This document shows positions 1 to 5,766 of a stretch of 9,168 bases of DNA, piece by piece (the stretch's first letter is position 1; every line of letters begins with the position of its first letter). Position numbers and translations under genes: made by a program. Below the pieces are notes generated by a model. It ran no database searches. It was not told where the DNA came from and saw only the letters and a list, made by a program, of their open reading frames with translations. Source of the stretch: Chloroflexota bacterium (GTDB lineage: Bacteria > Chloroflexota > Dehalococcoidia > UBA2979); assembly GCA_009843585.1 (NCBI GenBank), contig VYDC01000009.1:1-9168 (forward strand), written 5' to 3'.

Positions 1-1179
1 ACGTTCCCGAAGCGCGAGATGCTCACCCCGGAGGCCTACGCCCGGATCGCGGAGCTGCTTCACCGCGACGCCCCCAACGACGAGGTCGGGGCGGCGGCGA
101 ACGAGATCCGGCTCACCCTGAACCCGCATCCCGCGGGCCAGCTCGATCACAACGCGCCGTCGCTCGACGGGAAGCGGCTCCCCGGGATGCAGCACAAGTA
201 CCGCGAGACGGTGCTCTTCTTCCCGAGCCAGGGGCAGACCTGCCACGCCTACTGCACCTTCTGCTTCCGCTGGCCGCAGTTCGTCGGCCTCGAGGGGATG
301 AAGTTCGCGATGCGCGAGGCGTCCCTCCTCAAGGACTACGTTCAGGCCCACCCCGACGTCTCCGACATCCTCTTCACGGGCGGCGACCCCCTGATCATGA
401 AGACGCGGGTGCTCCGTCGCTACGTCACGCCGCTGCTCGAGCCCGGTGCGGCGCCGAACATCTCGACCATCCGCATCGGCTCGAAGGCTCTGGCCTACTG
501 GCCGCACCGCTTCGTCTCGGACGACGACGCGGACGACCTGCTCGCGCTCTTCCGTGAGGTGGTGGAGTCCGGCCGCCAGCTCTCCTTCATGGCGCACTTC
601 AGCCACCCGGCCGAGCTGGAGACTCCGATCGTCCGGGAGGCGATCCTGCGCGTCCGGGAGACCGGCGCGCAGATCCGCACGCAGACGCCGGTGCTCCGGC
701 ACATCAACGACGACGCGCCGACGCTGGCCAGGATGTGGCGCCTCCAGACCCAGCTCGGCTGCATCCCGTACTACCTCTTCGTGGAGCGGGACACCGGGGC
801 GCGCCGCTACTTCGAGCTGCCGCTCGTGGAGTGCTGGCAGATCTTCCGCGAGGCGTACGCGGCGGTGGGCGGGAACTCGCGCACGGTCCGCGGGCCGAGC
901 ATGTCGGCGACGCCGGGCAAGGTCCAGGTGCTCGGAGTCACCGAGGTCGCCGGGGAGCGCGTGATCGCGCTGCGCATGCTGCAGGGCCGGAACCCCGACT
1001 GGGTCGGGCGCCCGTTCTTCGCTCGCTACACCGACACCGCCACGTGGCTCGACGAGCTCGAGCCCGCCTTTGGCGAGCCCGAGTTCTTCTACGAGCGCGA
1101 GCTCCGCGAGATGCTGTCGGTTGCGGGCAGCCCCTGGTCGCGTGATGAGCTGAGCCTGCCGATGGCGAGCACGAGCTAG
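1..1179 (+). CDS. KamA-family radical SAM/PLP protein (lysine 2,3-aminomutase superfamily), 5' partial
   Basis: The frame is open to base 1, and the residues before the first ATG (19) read TFPKRE and run straight into the family-like stretch, so the true start lies upstream of the window. Numbering from the ATG at 19 (386 residues): a CxxxCxxC radical-SAM cluster motif is at C75, C79 and C82 (TCHAYCTFCFRW), preceded by the family-typical YRETVLFF; the SAM-binding GGDP is at 121-124; a HFSHPAE segment and a QTPVLRHIND segment match the aminomutase barrel. A lysine in TPGKV (K301) is a reasonable candidate for the PLP-binding lysine. Known members move an amino group from C2 to C3 of an amino acid by radical chemistry; a relative, EpmB, modifies translation factor EF-P. 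The Gly-rich PLP motif of true lysine aminomutases is degenerate here and the substrate-binding acidic residues do not appear to align, so the substrate is unknown. It is convergent with ispH and ends at TAG 1177-1179. The family is fairly certain, the reaction is not. Confidence 0.87.
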   Translation, partial: TFPKREMLTPEAYARIAELLHRDAPNDEVGAAANEIRLTLNPHPAGQLDHNAPSLDGKRLPGMQHKYRETVLFFPSQGQTCHAYCTFCFRWPQFVGLEGMKFAMREASLLKDYVQAHPDVSDILFTGGDPLIMKTRVLRRYVTPLLEPGAAPNISTIRIGSKALAYWPHRFVSDDDADDLLALFREVVESGRQLSFMAHFSHPAELETPIVREAILRVRETGAQIRTQTPVLRHINDDAPTLARMWRLQTQLGCIPYYLFVERDTGARRYFELPLVECWQIFREAYAAVGGNSRTVRGPSMSATPGKVQVLGVTEVAGERVIALRMLQGRNPDWVGRPFFARYTDTATWLDELEPAFGEPEFFYERELREMLSVAGSPWSRDELSLPMASTS

Positions 1180-1252
1180 GGCTGCTCGTCCCCGGCCGGG
1201 CCTCGCTCCGCGCGCTGCCGGTGGCGACGGCGGCGTGCGCGGCCGCGCACGA
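1180..1252. other. Convergent intergenic spacer with GC-rich dyads, possible bidirectional terminator region
   Basis: This 73-base spacer separates the convergent kamA-like gene and ispH. At 1171-1189 the arms ACGAGC and GCTCGT pair across a 7-base loop, overlapping the stop codon of the kamA-like gene. At 1235-1250 there is a perfect 16-base palindrome (GTGCGCGGCCGCGCAC) that could fold as a 6-bp stem with a GGCC loop, 2 bases beyond the ispH stop. A shorter palindrome, CCCGGCCGGG, is at 1191-1200. None is followed by a run of T on either strand, so a classical intrinsic terminator is not shown. Dyads of this kind also arise easily in GC-rich DNA. Confidence 0.35.
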
Positions 1253-2158
1253 TCACGCCTCGGGGAGCCCTCGCGGCAAGCGGAAGCTCACGCTCTCCTC
1301 GGCGGTCTGCACGATCTCGACCTCGATGGGCTCAAGCGCGTCAAGCAGCTCGTGGACGAGGTGATCGGGCGTGGACGCTCCCGACGTGACGCCGACTGCC
1401 TCGACGCCGCGCAGCCAGGCCGGGTCGAGTTCCTCGCGGCCCGCGATCAGGTAGGCCGCGGCGCCACTGGCCTCGGCCACCTCGCGTAGCCTGTTGCAGT
1501 TCGAGCTGCTCTCCGAGCCGACGACGAGGACGAGATCCACCCGATCGCAGAGCGCCTTCACGGCCTCCTGGCGGTTCGTCGTCGCGTAGCAGATGTCGTC
1601 GCGGACGACCGCGTTGCCGAAGCGCCGGCGGATCGCCTCGACCGAGCGGCGCGTGTCGTCGACCGAGAGCGTGGTCTGCGTGAGGACGGCGACCGGCGCG
1701 TCCGCGTCCCACTGGGGCAGCTCGACGCCGTCTCGATCGTCCAGGAAGAACATCGGGGCCTGCCCCATCGTCCCCTTCACCTCCTGGTGGCCGCGGTGCC
1801 CGACCAGAATGACGTCCCGGCCCTCGCCCCGGTACTTCTTCGCCTCGTTGTGCACCTTGACGACGAGAGGACAGGTCGCGTCGATGACGTTCAGGCCTCT
1901 CTCGCGGGCGACGGCGAAGTCCTCGGGCGGGGAGCCGTGCGCGGAGAAGACGACGTTCGACCCCTCCGGGATGTCCCGCACGTCCTCGACCGTGACCGCC
2001 CCCTTCGACTCCAGGGTGCGGACCACGTGCGCGTTGTGGACGATCTGGTGCTTCACGTAGACGGGGGCGCCGAAACGCCGGAGAGCGATCTCGACGATCT
2101 CGATGGCCCGGTCGACGCCCGCACAGAATCCACGTGGTGCGGCGAGATAGACCTTCAT
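1253..2158 (-). CDS. ispH: 4-hydroxy-3-methylbut-2-enyl diphosphate reductase (IspH/LytB)
   Basis: IspH carries out the last step of the MEP pathway, reducing HMBPP to IPP and DMAPP with a [4Fe-4S] cluster in the cytosol. The 301-residue product has the three cluster cysteines C12 (PRGFCAGVDRAI), C96 (DATCPLV) and C190 (ICYATTNRQ), the substrate-contact histidines H41, H74 (SAHGSPP) and H124 in GHRGHQEVKGTMGQ, and the catalytic E126. GSESSSNCNRL at 214-224 is a slight variant of the usual GSxNSSNxxRL. Length is normal for the family. The start at ATG 2158 is chosen because MKVYLAAPRGFC fits the family N-terminus and a GGGGGAG sequence lies just upstream; an in-frame ATG at 2221 would add 21 residues without family character. 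It is the last minus-strand gene, 106 nt after hpnE, and would supply the C5 units that become squalene in the hpn genes upstream. Confidence 0.97.
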   Translation of the reverse strand: MKVYLAAPRGFCAGVDRAIEIVEIALRRFGAPVYVKHQIVHNAHVVRTLESKGAVTVEDVRDIPEGSNVVFSAHGSPPEDFAVARERGLNVIDATCPLVVKVHNEAKKYRGEGRDVILVGHRGHQEVKGTMGQAPMFFLDDRDGVELPQWDADAPVAVLTQTTLSVDDTRRSVEAIRRRFGNAVVRDDICYATTNRQEAVKALCDRVDLVLVVGSESSSNCNRLREVAEASGAAAYLIAGREELDPAWLRGVEAVGVTSGASTPDHLVHELLDALEPIEVEIVQTAEESVSFRLPRGLPEA

Positions 2159-2160
2159 GA

Positions 2161-2167
2161 CTCCCCC
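2161..2167 (-). promoter_or_regulatory. Ribosome binding site of ispH
   Basis: On the minus strand GGGGGAG ends 2 nt before the ATG at 2158-2156 (5 nt if only the first part of the run pairs). The spacing is short, but no comparable purine-rich site was noticed before the alternative ATG at 2221, so it favours the 2158 start. Confidence 0.5.
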
Positions 2168-2264
2168 GGCGTCCGAACCCGTGATCGAGTGTCGCACGGC
2201 CCCGAAACGCGAGTCCAGCATCGCGGGCGCCGCCGGGGCTGCGGATACCGGCCCACTCCGACCG

Positions 2265-3644
2265 TCAGGGTGCCGGGTGTTCGGCGTCGACGCGATCGGC
2301 GGCGAGCGTGCCGCTGCGCACGGCCCCCTCCATCGTCGACGGCCAGCCGGTGTCGGTCCACTCGCCCGCCAGCACGAGGTTGGGGATCGGCGTCGCCTGC
2401 GGGAGCCGGCACTGGGCGGAGCCCGGCCGGGGCCGGAAGGTCGCCTGCGGCTGCTTCACGACGCGGCAGCGCCGGATCCGCGCTTCGCGCGCCCTCGGGA
2501 AGAGCCGCTCCATCTCGCGGGAGAAGATCTGCTCCAGCCGCTCGGCGCGCTGCTCCGCGAAGTCCCACGCGGCGCTCAGGGAGATGCAGACGTACTGCCC
2601 GTCCCCCGCCGGCGCGCCGTGCATCGCGCTCTTGTTGAAGACGAACTGCACGGGGCTGTTCAGGAAGGCCACGAAGTCCCCGTCCATGACCGTCCTGTCA
2701 TACCAGAGGTGAACCCCGACGATCGGCGCGAAGCTCAGGCCGCGCGCCCGCGAGAAGAACGGATCCGAGGCGACGTCCGGGGGGAGGACCTCGAGCAGGA
2801 CGTCAAAGGGGAGGGCGCTCACGTACGCCTCGGCCTCGATGACCCGCCCGCGACCCAGCTCGACGCCGGTGACGCGGCCCCCATCGACGCGCAGGGAGCG
2901 GACGGTCTCGCCCACGAGCACGTCGTGCCCCGAGGCTGAGAGCTTCGCGTGGGCCGGTTCCCCGGCGAGCGAGGTGAGGCCCACCCGGGACCACCCGAGC
3001 GCCGCGTCGGCTGGCGTCCGGAGCAGCCCCTCTTGGAAGACCATCAGGGCCATCTCCGCGCTGACCGCGCGCGCGTCGTCGTTCAGCGCCGGCACGATGA
3101 TGAGGTTCCAGAGGTTGGCGATGGCACGCTCGCTCTGGTGGTGCCGCCTGAGCCAGTCGTAGGCGCTCTCCGCATCGAGCCGCTCGCGGTCGCGGATCCG
3201 ATCGGTGTTCCTCATGCGCAGCAGCGCGTACGCCGCGAGCAGCTTCTCCCGGGCGCTCAGATGGGGGTAGCGCAGGAAGGAGGGGAGTATGTGCAGCGGC
3301 CCGAGCGCGGGGGTGCTCGCGATCGTCCCGCTCGTGCCGTCGCGGACGACCTCGACCTTGAGCCGGGGTTGCAGGTGCGCCCGATCGCGCGTCCCCGCCC
3401 AGCTCAGGAGGTCGAGGTAGGCGGTACAGCAGCCCATGAAGAGATGCTGACCGTTGTCGACCTCCCAGCCCGACTGCTCGTCGTGGAACGAGAAGGCCCG
3501 TCCTCCGAGAAAGCGGCGCCTCTCGACGAGGGTGACGTGGTGCCCGCTGGCCGCGAGCGCGCGCGAGGCCGCGAGGCCGGCGAGCCCGCCGCCGAGGACG
3601 GCTACGGAGCGCGGGCGGGGAGGGGCAGCATGCTCCTCGTCCAT
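2265..3644 (-). CDS. hpnE: Hydroxysqualene dehydroxylase HpnE (squalene-associated FAD-dependent desaturase family)
   Basis: HpnE is an FAD-dependent amine-oxidase-fold enzyme that reduces hydroxysqualene to squalene, the last step of the HpnCDE route. The 459-residue product has an N-terminal dinucleotide-binding motif LGGGLAGLAAS (G18, G20, G23) with the ribose-binding acidic residue E41, then GGRAFSF (47-53), a central segment GVHLWYDRTVMDGDF, and a C-terminal FAD contact GEWTDTGWPSTMEGAVRSG (427-445) typical of this family. The start at ATG 3644 is forced upstream: a TAG in the same frame lies at 3650-3648, one codon before it, and no alternative start codon occurs before the FAD motif. 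This makes the gene overlap the end of hpnD by 43 nt. Its place after hpnC and hpnD supports HpnE over a carotenoid (CrtN/CrtI-like) desaturase, to which it is distantly related. Confidence 0.94.
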   Translation of the reverse strand: MDEEHAAPPRPRSVAVLGGGLAGLAASRALAASGHHVTLVERRRFLGGRAFSFHDEQSGWEVDNGQHLFMGCCTAYLDLLSWAGTRDRAHLQPRLKVEVVRDGTSGTIASTPALGPLHILPSFLRYPHLSAREKLLAAYALLRMRNTDRIRDRERLDAESAYDWLRRHHQSERAIANLWNLIIVPALNDDARAVSAEMALMVFQEGLLRTPADAALGWSRVGLTSLAGEPAHAKLSASGHDVLVGETVRSLRVDGGRVTGVELGRGRVIEAEAYVSALPFDVLLEVLPPDVASDPFFSRARGLSFAPIVGVHLWYDRTVMDGDFVAFLNSPVQFVFNKSAMHGAPAGDGQYVCISLSAAWDFAEQRAERLEQIFSREMERLFPRAREARIRRCRVVKQPQATFRPRPGSAQCRLPQATPIPNLVLAGEWTDTGWPSTMEGAVRSGTLAADRVDAEHPAP

Positions 3645-4510
3645 GTCCTACCCATGATAAGGAGCTTCTCGCGCGTGCTGAGCCCGATGCGCCCGTCGAA
3701 CACCCGGAAGCCCCCCCCCTCGATTCGGTCGAGCACGGCCGCGTAGATGTCGTGCAGCACCGCCGGGCAGGCCCGGGAGCGCCCCGAGAGGAGCGGCAGC
3801 AGGCGGCGGCCCTCGCGCAGGTGCTCCCGCGCCCGCTCCGCCTGGAACCGCATGAGCCGGAGGAACGGCTCATTGGCGACGCCCCGGACGAGTTCCTCCT
3901 CCGAGTAGCCGTGCGCCGCCATCTCGTCGGCGGGTATGTAGATCCGGCCCATCTCGGCGTCCTCGCGCACGTCCCGGATGATGTTGGTCAGCTGCATCCC
4001 GATCCCGAGCGCGATCGCGTAGTCCCGCGCCCGCGCGTCGTCGTACTCGAAGATCTCGATGCACACGAGCCCGACGACGGAGGCGACCTTGTAGCAGTAC
4101 GTCCTGAGTTCGTCGAACGACCCGAAGCGGCTCTGGGTCATGTCCATCTCGACGCCTTCGAGGATCTCCTCGAAGTAGCCGACCGGGATTCGGTACCTCC
4201 GCGCGGTGTCGGCCAGCGCGTCGAAGATCGGGTGCGGAGGCGCCTCATCCGCGTCGAGCAACCCGCGGAGCCGGCGCCTGGTGTCGGCGAACAGCTCGCG
4301 CCTCCGGGTCGCGGGCATCTCGCTGTCCGCGATGTCGTCGCAGAGCCGGCAGAACGCATACGCCGCGTAGATGGCGCGCCGCTTGGCGGCCGGCAGCGTC
4401 AGGAAGGCGTAGTAGAAGTTGCGGGCATGGGTCCGCGTGATGAGCCGGCAGTGATCGTATGCGTCCCGCAGGTCGCGGCGCCCGGCGGGATCCACGTGCC
4501 GCCCCGTCAT
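3602..4510 (-). CDS. hpnD: Presqualene diphosphate synthase HpnD (squalene/phytoene synthase family)
   Basis: HpnD condenses two farnesyl diphosphates to presqualene diphosphate. The 302-residue product is an all-alpha squalene/phytoene synthase with the first Asp-rich Mg2+/diphosphate motif at 58-62 (CRLCDDIAD), YCYKVASVVG at 138-147, and the second Asp-rich motif at 180-184 in RDVREDAEMGRIYIP. The KVASVVG segment and the clean second DxxxD fit HpnD; the neighbouring paralogue has the SANPVG signature of HpnC. The start at ATG 4510 overlaps the hpnC stop by 4 nt (ATGA), implying coupled translation; the longer open frame up to 5152 is only the shadow of hpnC. The 3' end overlaps hpnE by 43 nt. 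Codons 264-267 (E-G-G-G) contain nine consecutive G. A phytoene synthase (CrtB) reading is less likely given the hpnC and hpnE neighbours. Confidence 0.94.
   Translation of the reverse strand: MTGRHVDPAGRRDLRDAYDHCRLITRTHARNFYYAFLTLPAAKRRAIYAAYAFCRLCDDIADSEMPATRRRELFADTRRRLRGLLDADEAPPHPIFDALADTARRYRIPVGYFEEILEGVEMDMTQSRFGSFDELRTYCYKVASVVGLVCIEIFEYDDARARDYAIALGIGMQLTNIIRDVREDAEMGRIYIPADEMAAHGYSEEELVRGVANEPFLRLMRFQAERAREHLREGRRLLPLLSGRSRACPAVLHDIYAAVLDRIEGGGFRVFDGRIGLSTREKLLIMGRTWTRSMLPLPARAP
3711..3719 (-). repeat. Nine-base homopolymer (poly-G on the coding strand) inside hpnD
   Basis: The plus strand shows nine C in a row, so the hpnD mRNA has nine G spanning codons 264-267 (GAG GGG GGG GGC). 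Homopolymers of this length are prone to replication slippage and to sequencing indels. The gene is intact as read. Gaining one G, or a -1 ribosomal slip, would move translation into the hpnE frame, which stays open until a TAG at 3650-3648, one codon before the hpnE ATG. Confidence 0.9.
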
Positions 4511-5385
4511 GCCCTGCCCGCGGCGCCGAGCCCGACCAGCGTCTTCGCGGCGAGGAGCAGCCGCGCACGCCCCGAGAGGACGGGGCGGTCGCTCAGGACA
4601 TCGTAGCCTCGCCGCTCGATCAGCTCGAGCACGCGGAGACCCCCTGCGGAGAAGAGCGCGACGGCCAGCCTTGTGCGCCCCTGCAGCGTCCCCAGGAGCT
4701 CCCCGCCGCGTTGGAAGAGCGTCCTCGTGCGCCCCACCTGGAACGCCATCAGCTCCCGGAAGGCGTCGTTCACGACGTGTCGGTCGAGATCGCCCTCGGT
4801 GTAGCCGAAACGCTCCATGTCCTCGAGCGGGAGATAGATCCGCCCGGCGGCGTGATCGCGGGCGACGTCCTGCCAGAAATTCGTGAGCTGCAGCGCCGTG
4901 CAGGTCGCGTCGGCGAGGAGCTGCCGTCGCTCGTCGCGGTATCCGCACACGTAGAGCACGAGCCGGCCGACGGGATTGGCCGAGTTCTCGCAGTAGCGAG
5001 CCAGATCGCCGTAGGTGCGGTATCTCGAGATGCGCTGGTCCATTCGGTTCGCCTCGATCAGCCGCAGGAACGGCTCCTCCGGAATCGCGAAGCGCGCGAT
5101 GGTCTCCCTGAGGGCCGTCAGATAGGGGTGATGCGGGGTCCCCCCATAGCACCGGCGCAGGTCCTGCTCCCAGAGATCGAGCGCGCGGAGCCGGTCGCCG
5201 GCGTACTCGTCGCCCAGGTCATCCACGGTCCGGCAGAAGGCGTAGATGGCGCAGAGGTGCCTGCGGAGCTCCGCGGGGAGGAAGCGGGAGGCGACCGTGA
5301 AGTTCTCGTAGTGCGATCGGGCGAGCGCCGCGCAGCGCCGGTAGCTCTCCTCGACCGAGACGGGGGAGGGGGTGCCCGCGAGCAT
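4507..5385 (-). CDS. hpnC: Hydroxysqualene synthase HpnC (squalene/phytoene synthase family)
   Basis: HpnC converts presqualene diphosphate to hydroxysqualene, which HpnE then reduces. With the ATG at 5385 the product has 292 residues. It carries HYENFTVASRFLP at 25-37 (a family hallmark), the first Asp-rich motif DDLGD at 55-59, YCENSANPVGRLVLY at 131-145, and the second motif in NFWQDVARDHAAGRIYLP with D173 and D177. The SANPVG segment and NFWQD distinguish it from HpnD. An in-frame ATG at 5454 would add 23 residues of low-complexity, non-family sequence overlying a hairpin, so 5385 is preferred. Neither ATG has a good Shine-Dalgarno sequence. A TTGAAG/TATGGT pair upstream would place the transcript start almost at the 5385 ATG, which would suit leaderless translation. 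The stop overlaps the hpnD start (ATGA, 4510-4507). The 5' neighbour, 93 nt away, is purS. Confidence 0.93.
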   Translation of the reverse strand: MLAGTPSPVSVEESYRRCAALARSHYENFTVASRFLPAELRRHLCAIYAFCRTVDDLGDEYAGDRLRALDLWEQDLRRCYGGTPHHPYLTALRETIARFAIPEEPFLRLIEANRMDQRISRYRTYGDLARYCENSANPVGRLVLYVCGYRDERRQLLADATCTALQLTNFWQDVARDHAAGRIYLPLEDMERFGYTEGDLDRHVVNDAFRELMAFQVGRTRTLFQRGGELLGTLQGRTRLAVALFSAGGLRVLELIERRGYDVLSDRPVLSGRARLLLAAKTLVGLGAAGRA

Positions 5386-5394
5386 GGTCAGGCG

Positions 5395-5423
5395 ACCATA
5401 CGCGGCACCCCCGCGAGCTTCAA
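5395..5423 (-). promoter_or_regulatory. Candidate sigma70-type promoter for hpnCDE
   Basis: On the minus strand TTGAAG (5423-5418, 4 of 6 matches to TTGACA) is followed after exactly 17 nt by TATGGT (5400-5395, 4 of 6 matches to TATAAT). Transcription would begin near 5388, only a few bases before the hpnC ATG at 5385, giving a leaderless or nearly leaderless mRNA. The match is by eye in GC-rich DNA, so it is suggestive only; reading through from the purine genes is the alternative. Confidence 0.3.
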
Positions 5424-5431
5424 CACGGCCG

Positions 5432-5450
5432 CCGCGGGGCACGCCCGCGG
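5432..5450 (-). terminator. GC-only hairpin between purS and hpnC, possible terminator or mRNA-end structure
   Basis: CCGCGGG and CCCGCGG form a perfect 7-bp stem with a 5-nt loop, 28 nt after the purS stop and just before the candidate hpnC promoter. No U-run follows, so it is not a classical intrinsic terminator. It could stabilise the 3' end of the purine mRNA, pause polymerase, or have no function. A smaller dyad, CGCGGAGCCGCG, lies at 5456-5467. Confidence 0.3.
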
Positions 5451-5478
5451 TCATTCGCGGAGCCGCGTTCGGGTCGTC

Positions 5479-5766
5479 TCAGCTCGGCGGTGCGGCCGCG
5501 GTCGTGTCGGAGGCTCCGTCGACGATCTCGACCACGAAGTCCTCGATCACGGGATTGGCGAGCAGCTGGTCGCACATGGCGTTGACGAGGCGGGCCGCCT
5601 CCTCGGCGTCCGGCGCGCTGAGCGTCACTACGAGGCGCTTCCCCACGCGAACGGCCTCGACGCCGTCGAACCCGAGGGCGCTGAGGCCGTCTCGCACCGC
5701 GAGCCCGGCCGGGTCGTTGACGAGCGGCTTCAGCATCACCGTGACGTGCGCGACGTAGGGGCTCAC
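5479..5766 (-). CDS. purS: Phosphoribosylformylglycinamidine synthase subunit PurS
   Basis: PurS is the small bridging subunit of the three-part FGAM synthase (PurS, PurQ, PurL), which converts FGAR and glutamine to FGAM in step 4 of purine synthesis. The product has 95 residues, slightly above the usual 80-85 because of a Thr/Ala/Pro-rich tail after residue 82. It shows the family pattern: beta strand VAHVTVMLKP (5-14), NDPAG (17-21), GLSALGFDGVEAVRVGK (27-43) and a second strand RLVVTLSA. The start is GTG at 5766, overlapping the purC stop by 4 nt (GTGA), which makes SPYVAHVTV the N-terminus. purQ and purL, which often follow purS, are absent; hpnC comes next. Confidence 0.93.
   Translation of the reverse strand: MSPYVAHVTVMLKPLVNDPAGLAVRDGLSALGFDGVEAVRVGKRLVVTLSAPDAEEAARLVNAMCDQLLANPVIEDFVVEIVDGASDTTAAAPPS

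Noticed and set aside
2159..2264. Separate promoter for ispH (TGGACT, 18-nt spacer, GACACT on the minus strand)
   Set aside because: The -10 matches only 3 of 6 positions, and such pairs occur by chance; the rest of this spacer shows nothing convincing, including no terminator with a U-run.
1787..2638. Plus-strand open frames opposite ispH and hpnE, including one crossing their spacer
   Set aside because: Both are shadows of recognised minus-strand genes, with Arg/Pro-rich translations and no family motif.
2265..4510. Carotenoid genes (crtB and crtN/crtI-like) instead of hpnD and hpnE
   Set aside because: Two tandem synthase paralogues, one with the SANPVG/NFWQD features of HpnC, plus the HpnE-type C-terminus GEWTDTGWPSTMEGAVRSG, fit the HpnCDE squalene route better.
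3602..5152. hpnD as a 516-residue protein starting at 5152
   Set aside because: Residues before MTGRH are the hpnC gene read out of frame; the family length is near 300 and the ATG at 4510 overlaps the hpnC stop precisely.
5386..5454. hpnC starting at ATG 5454
   Set aside because: It would add 23 residues that do not look like the family and would place coding sequence over the hairpin and candidate promoter; not fully excluded.
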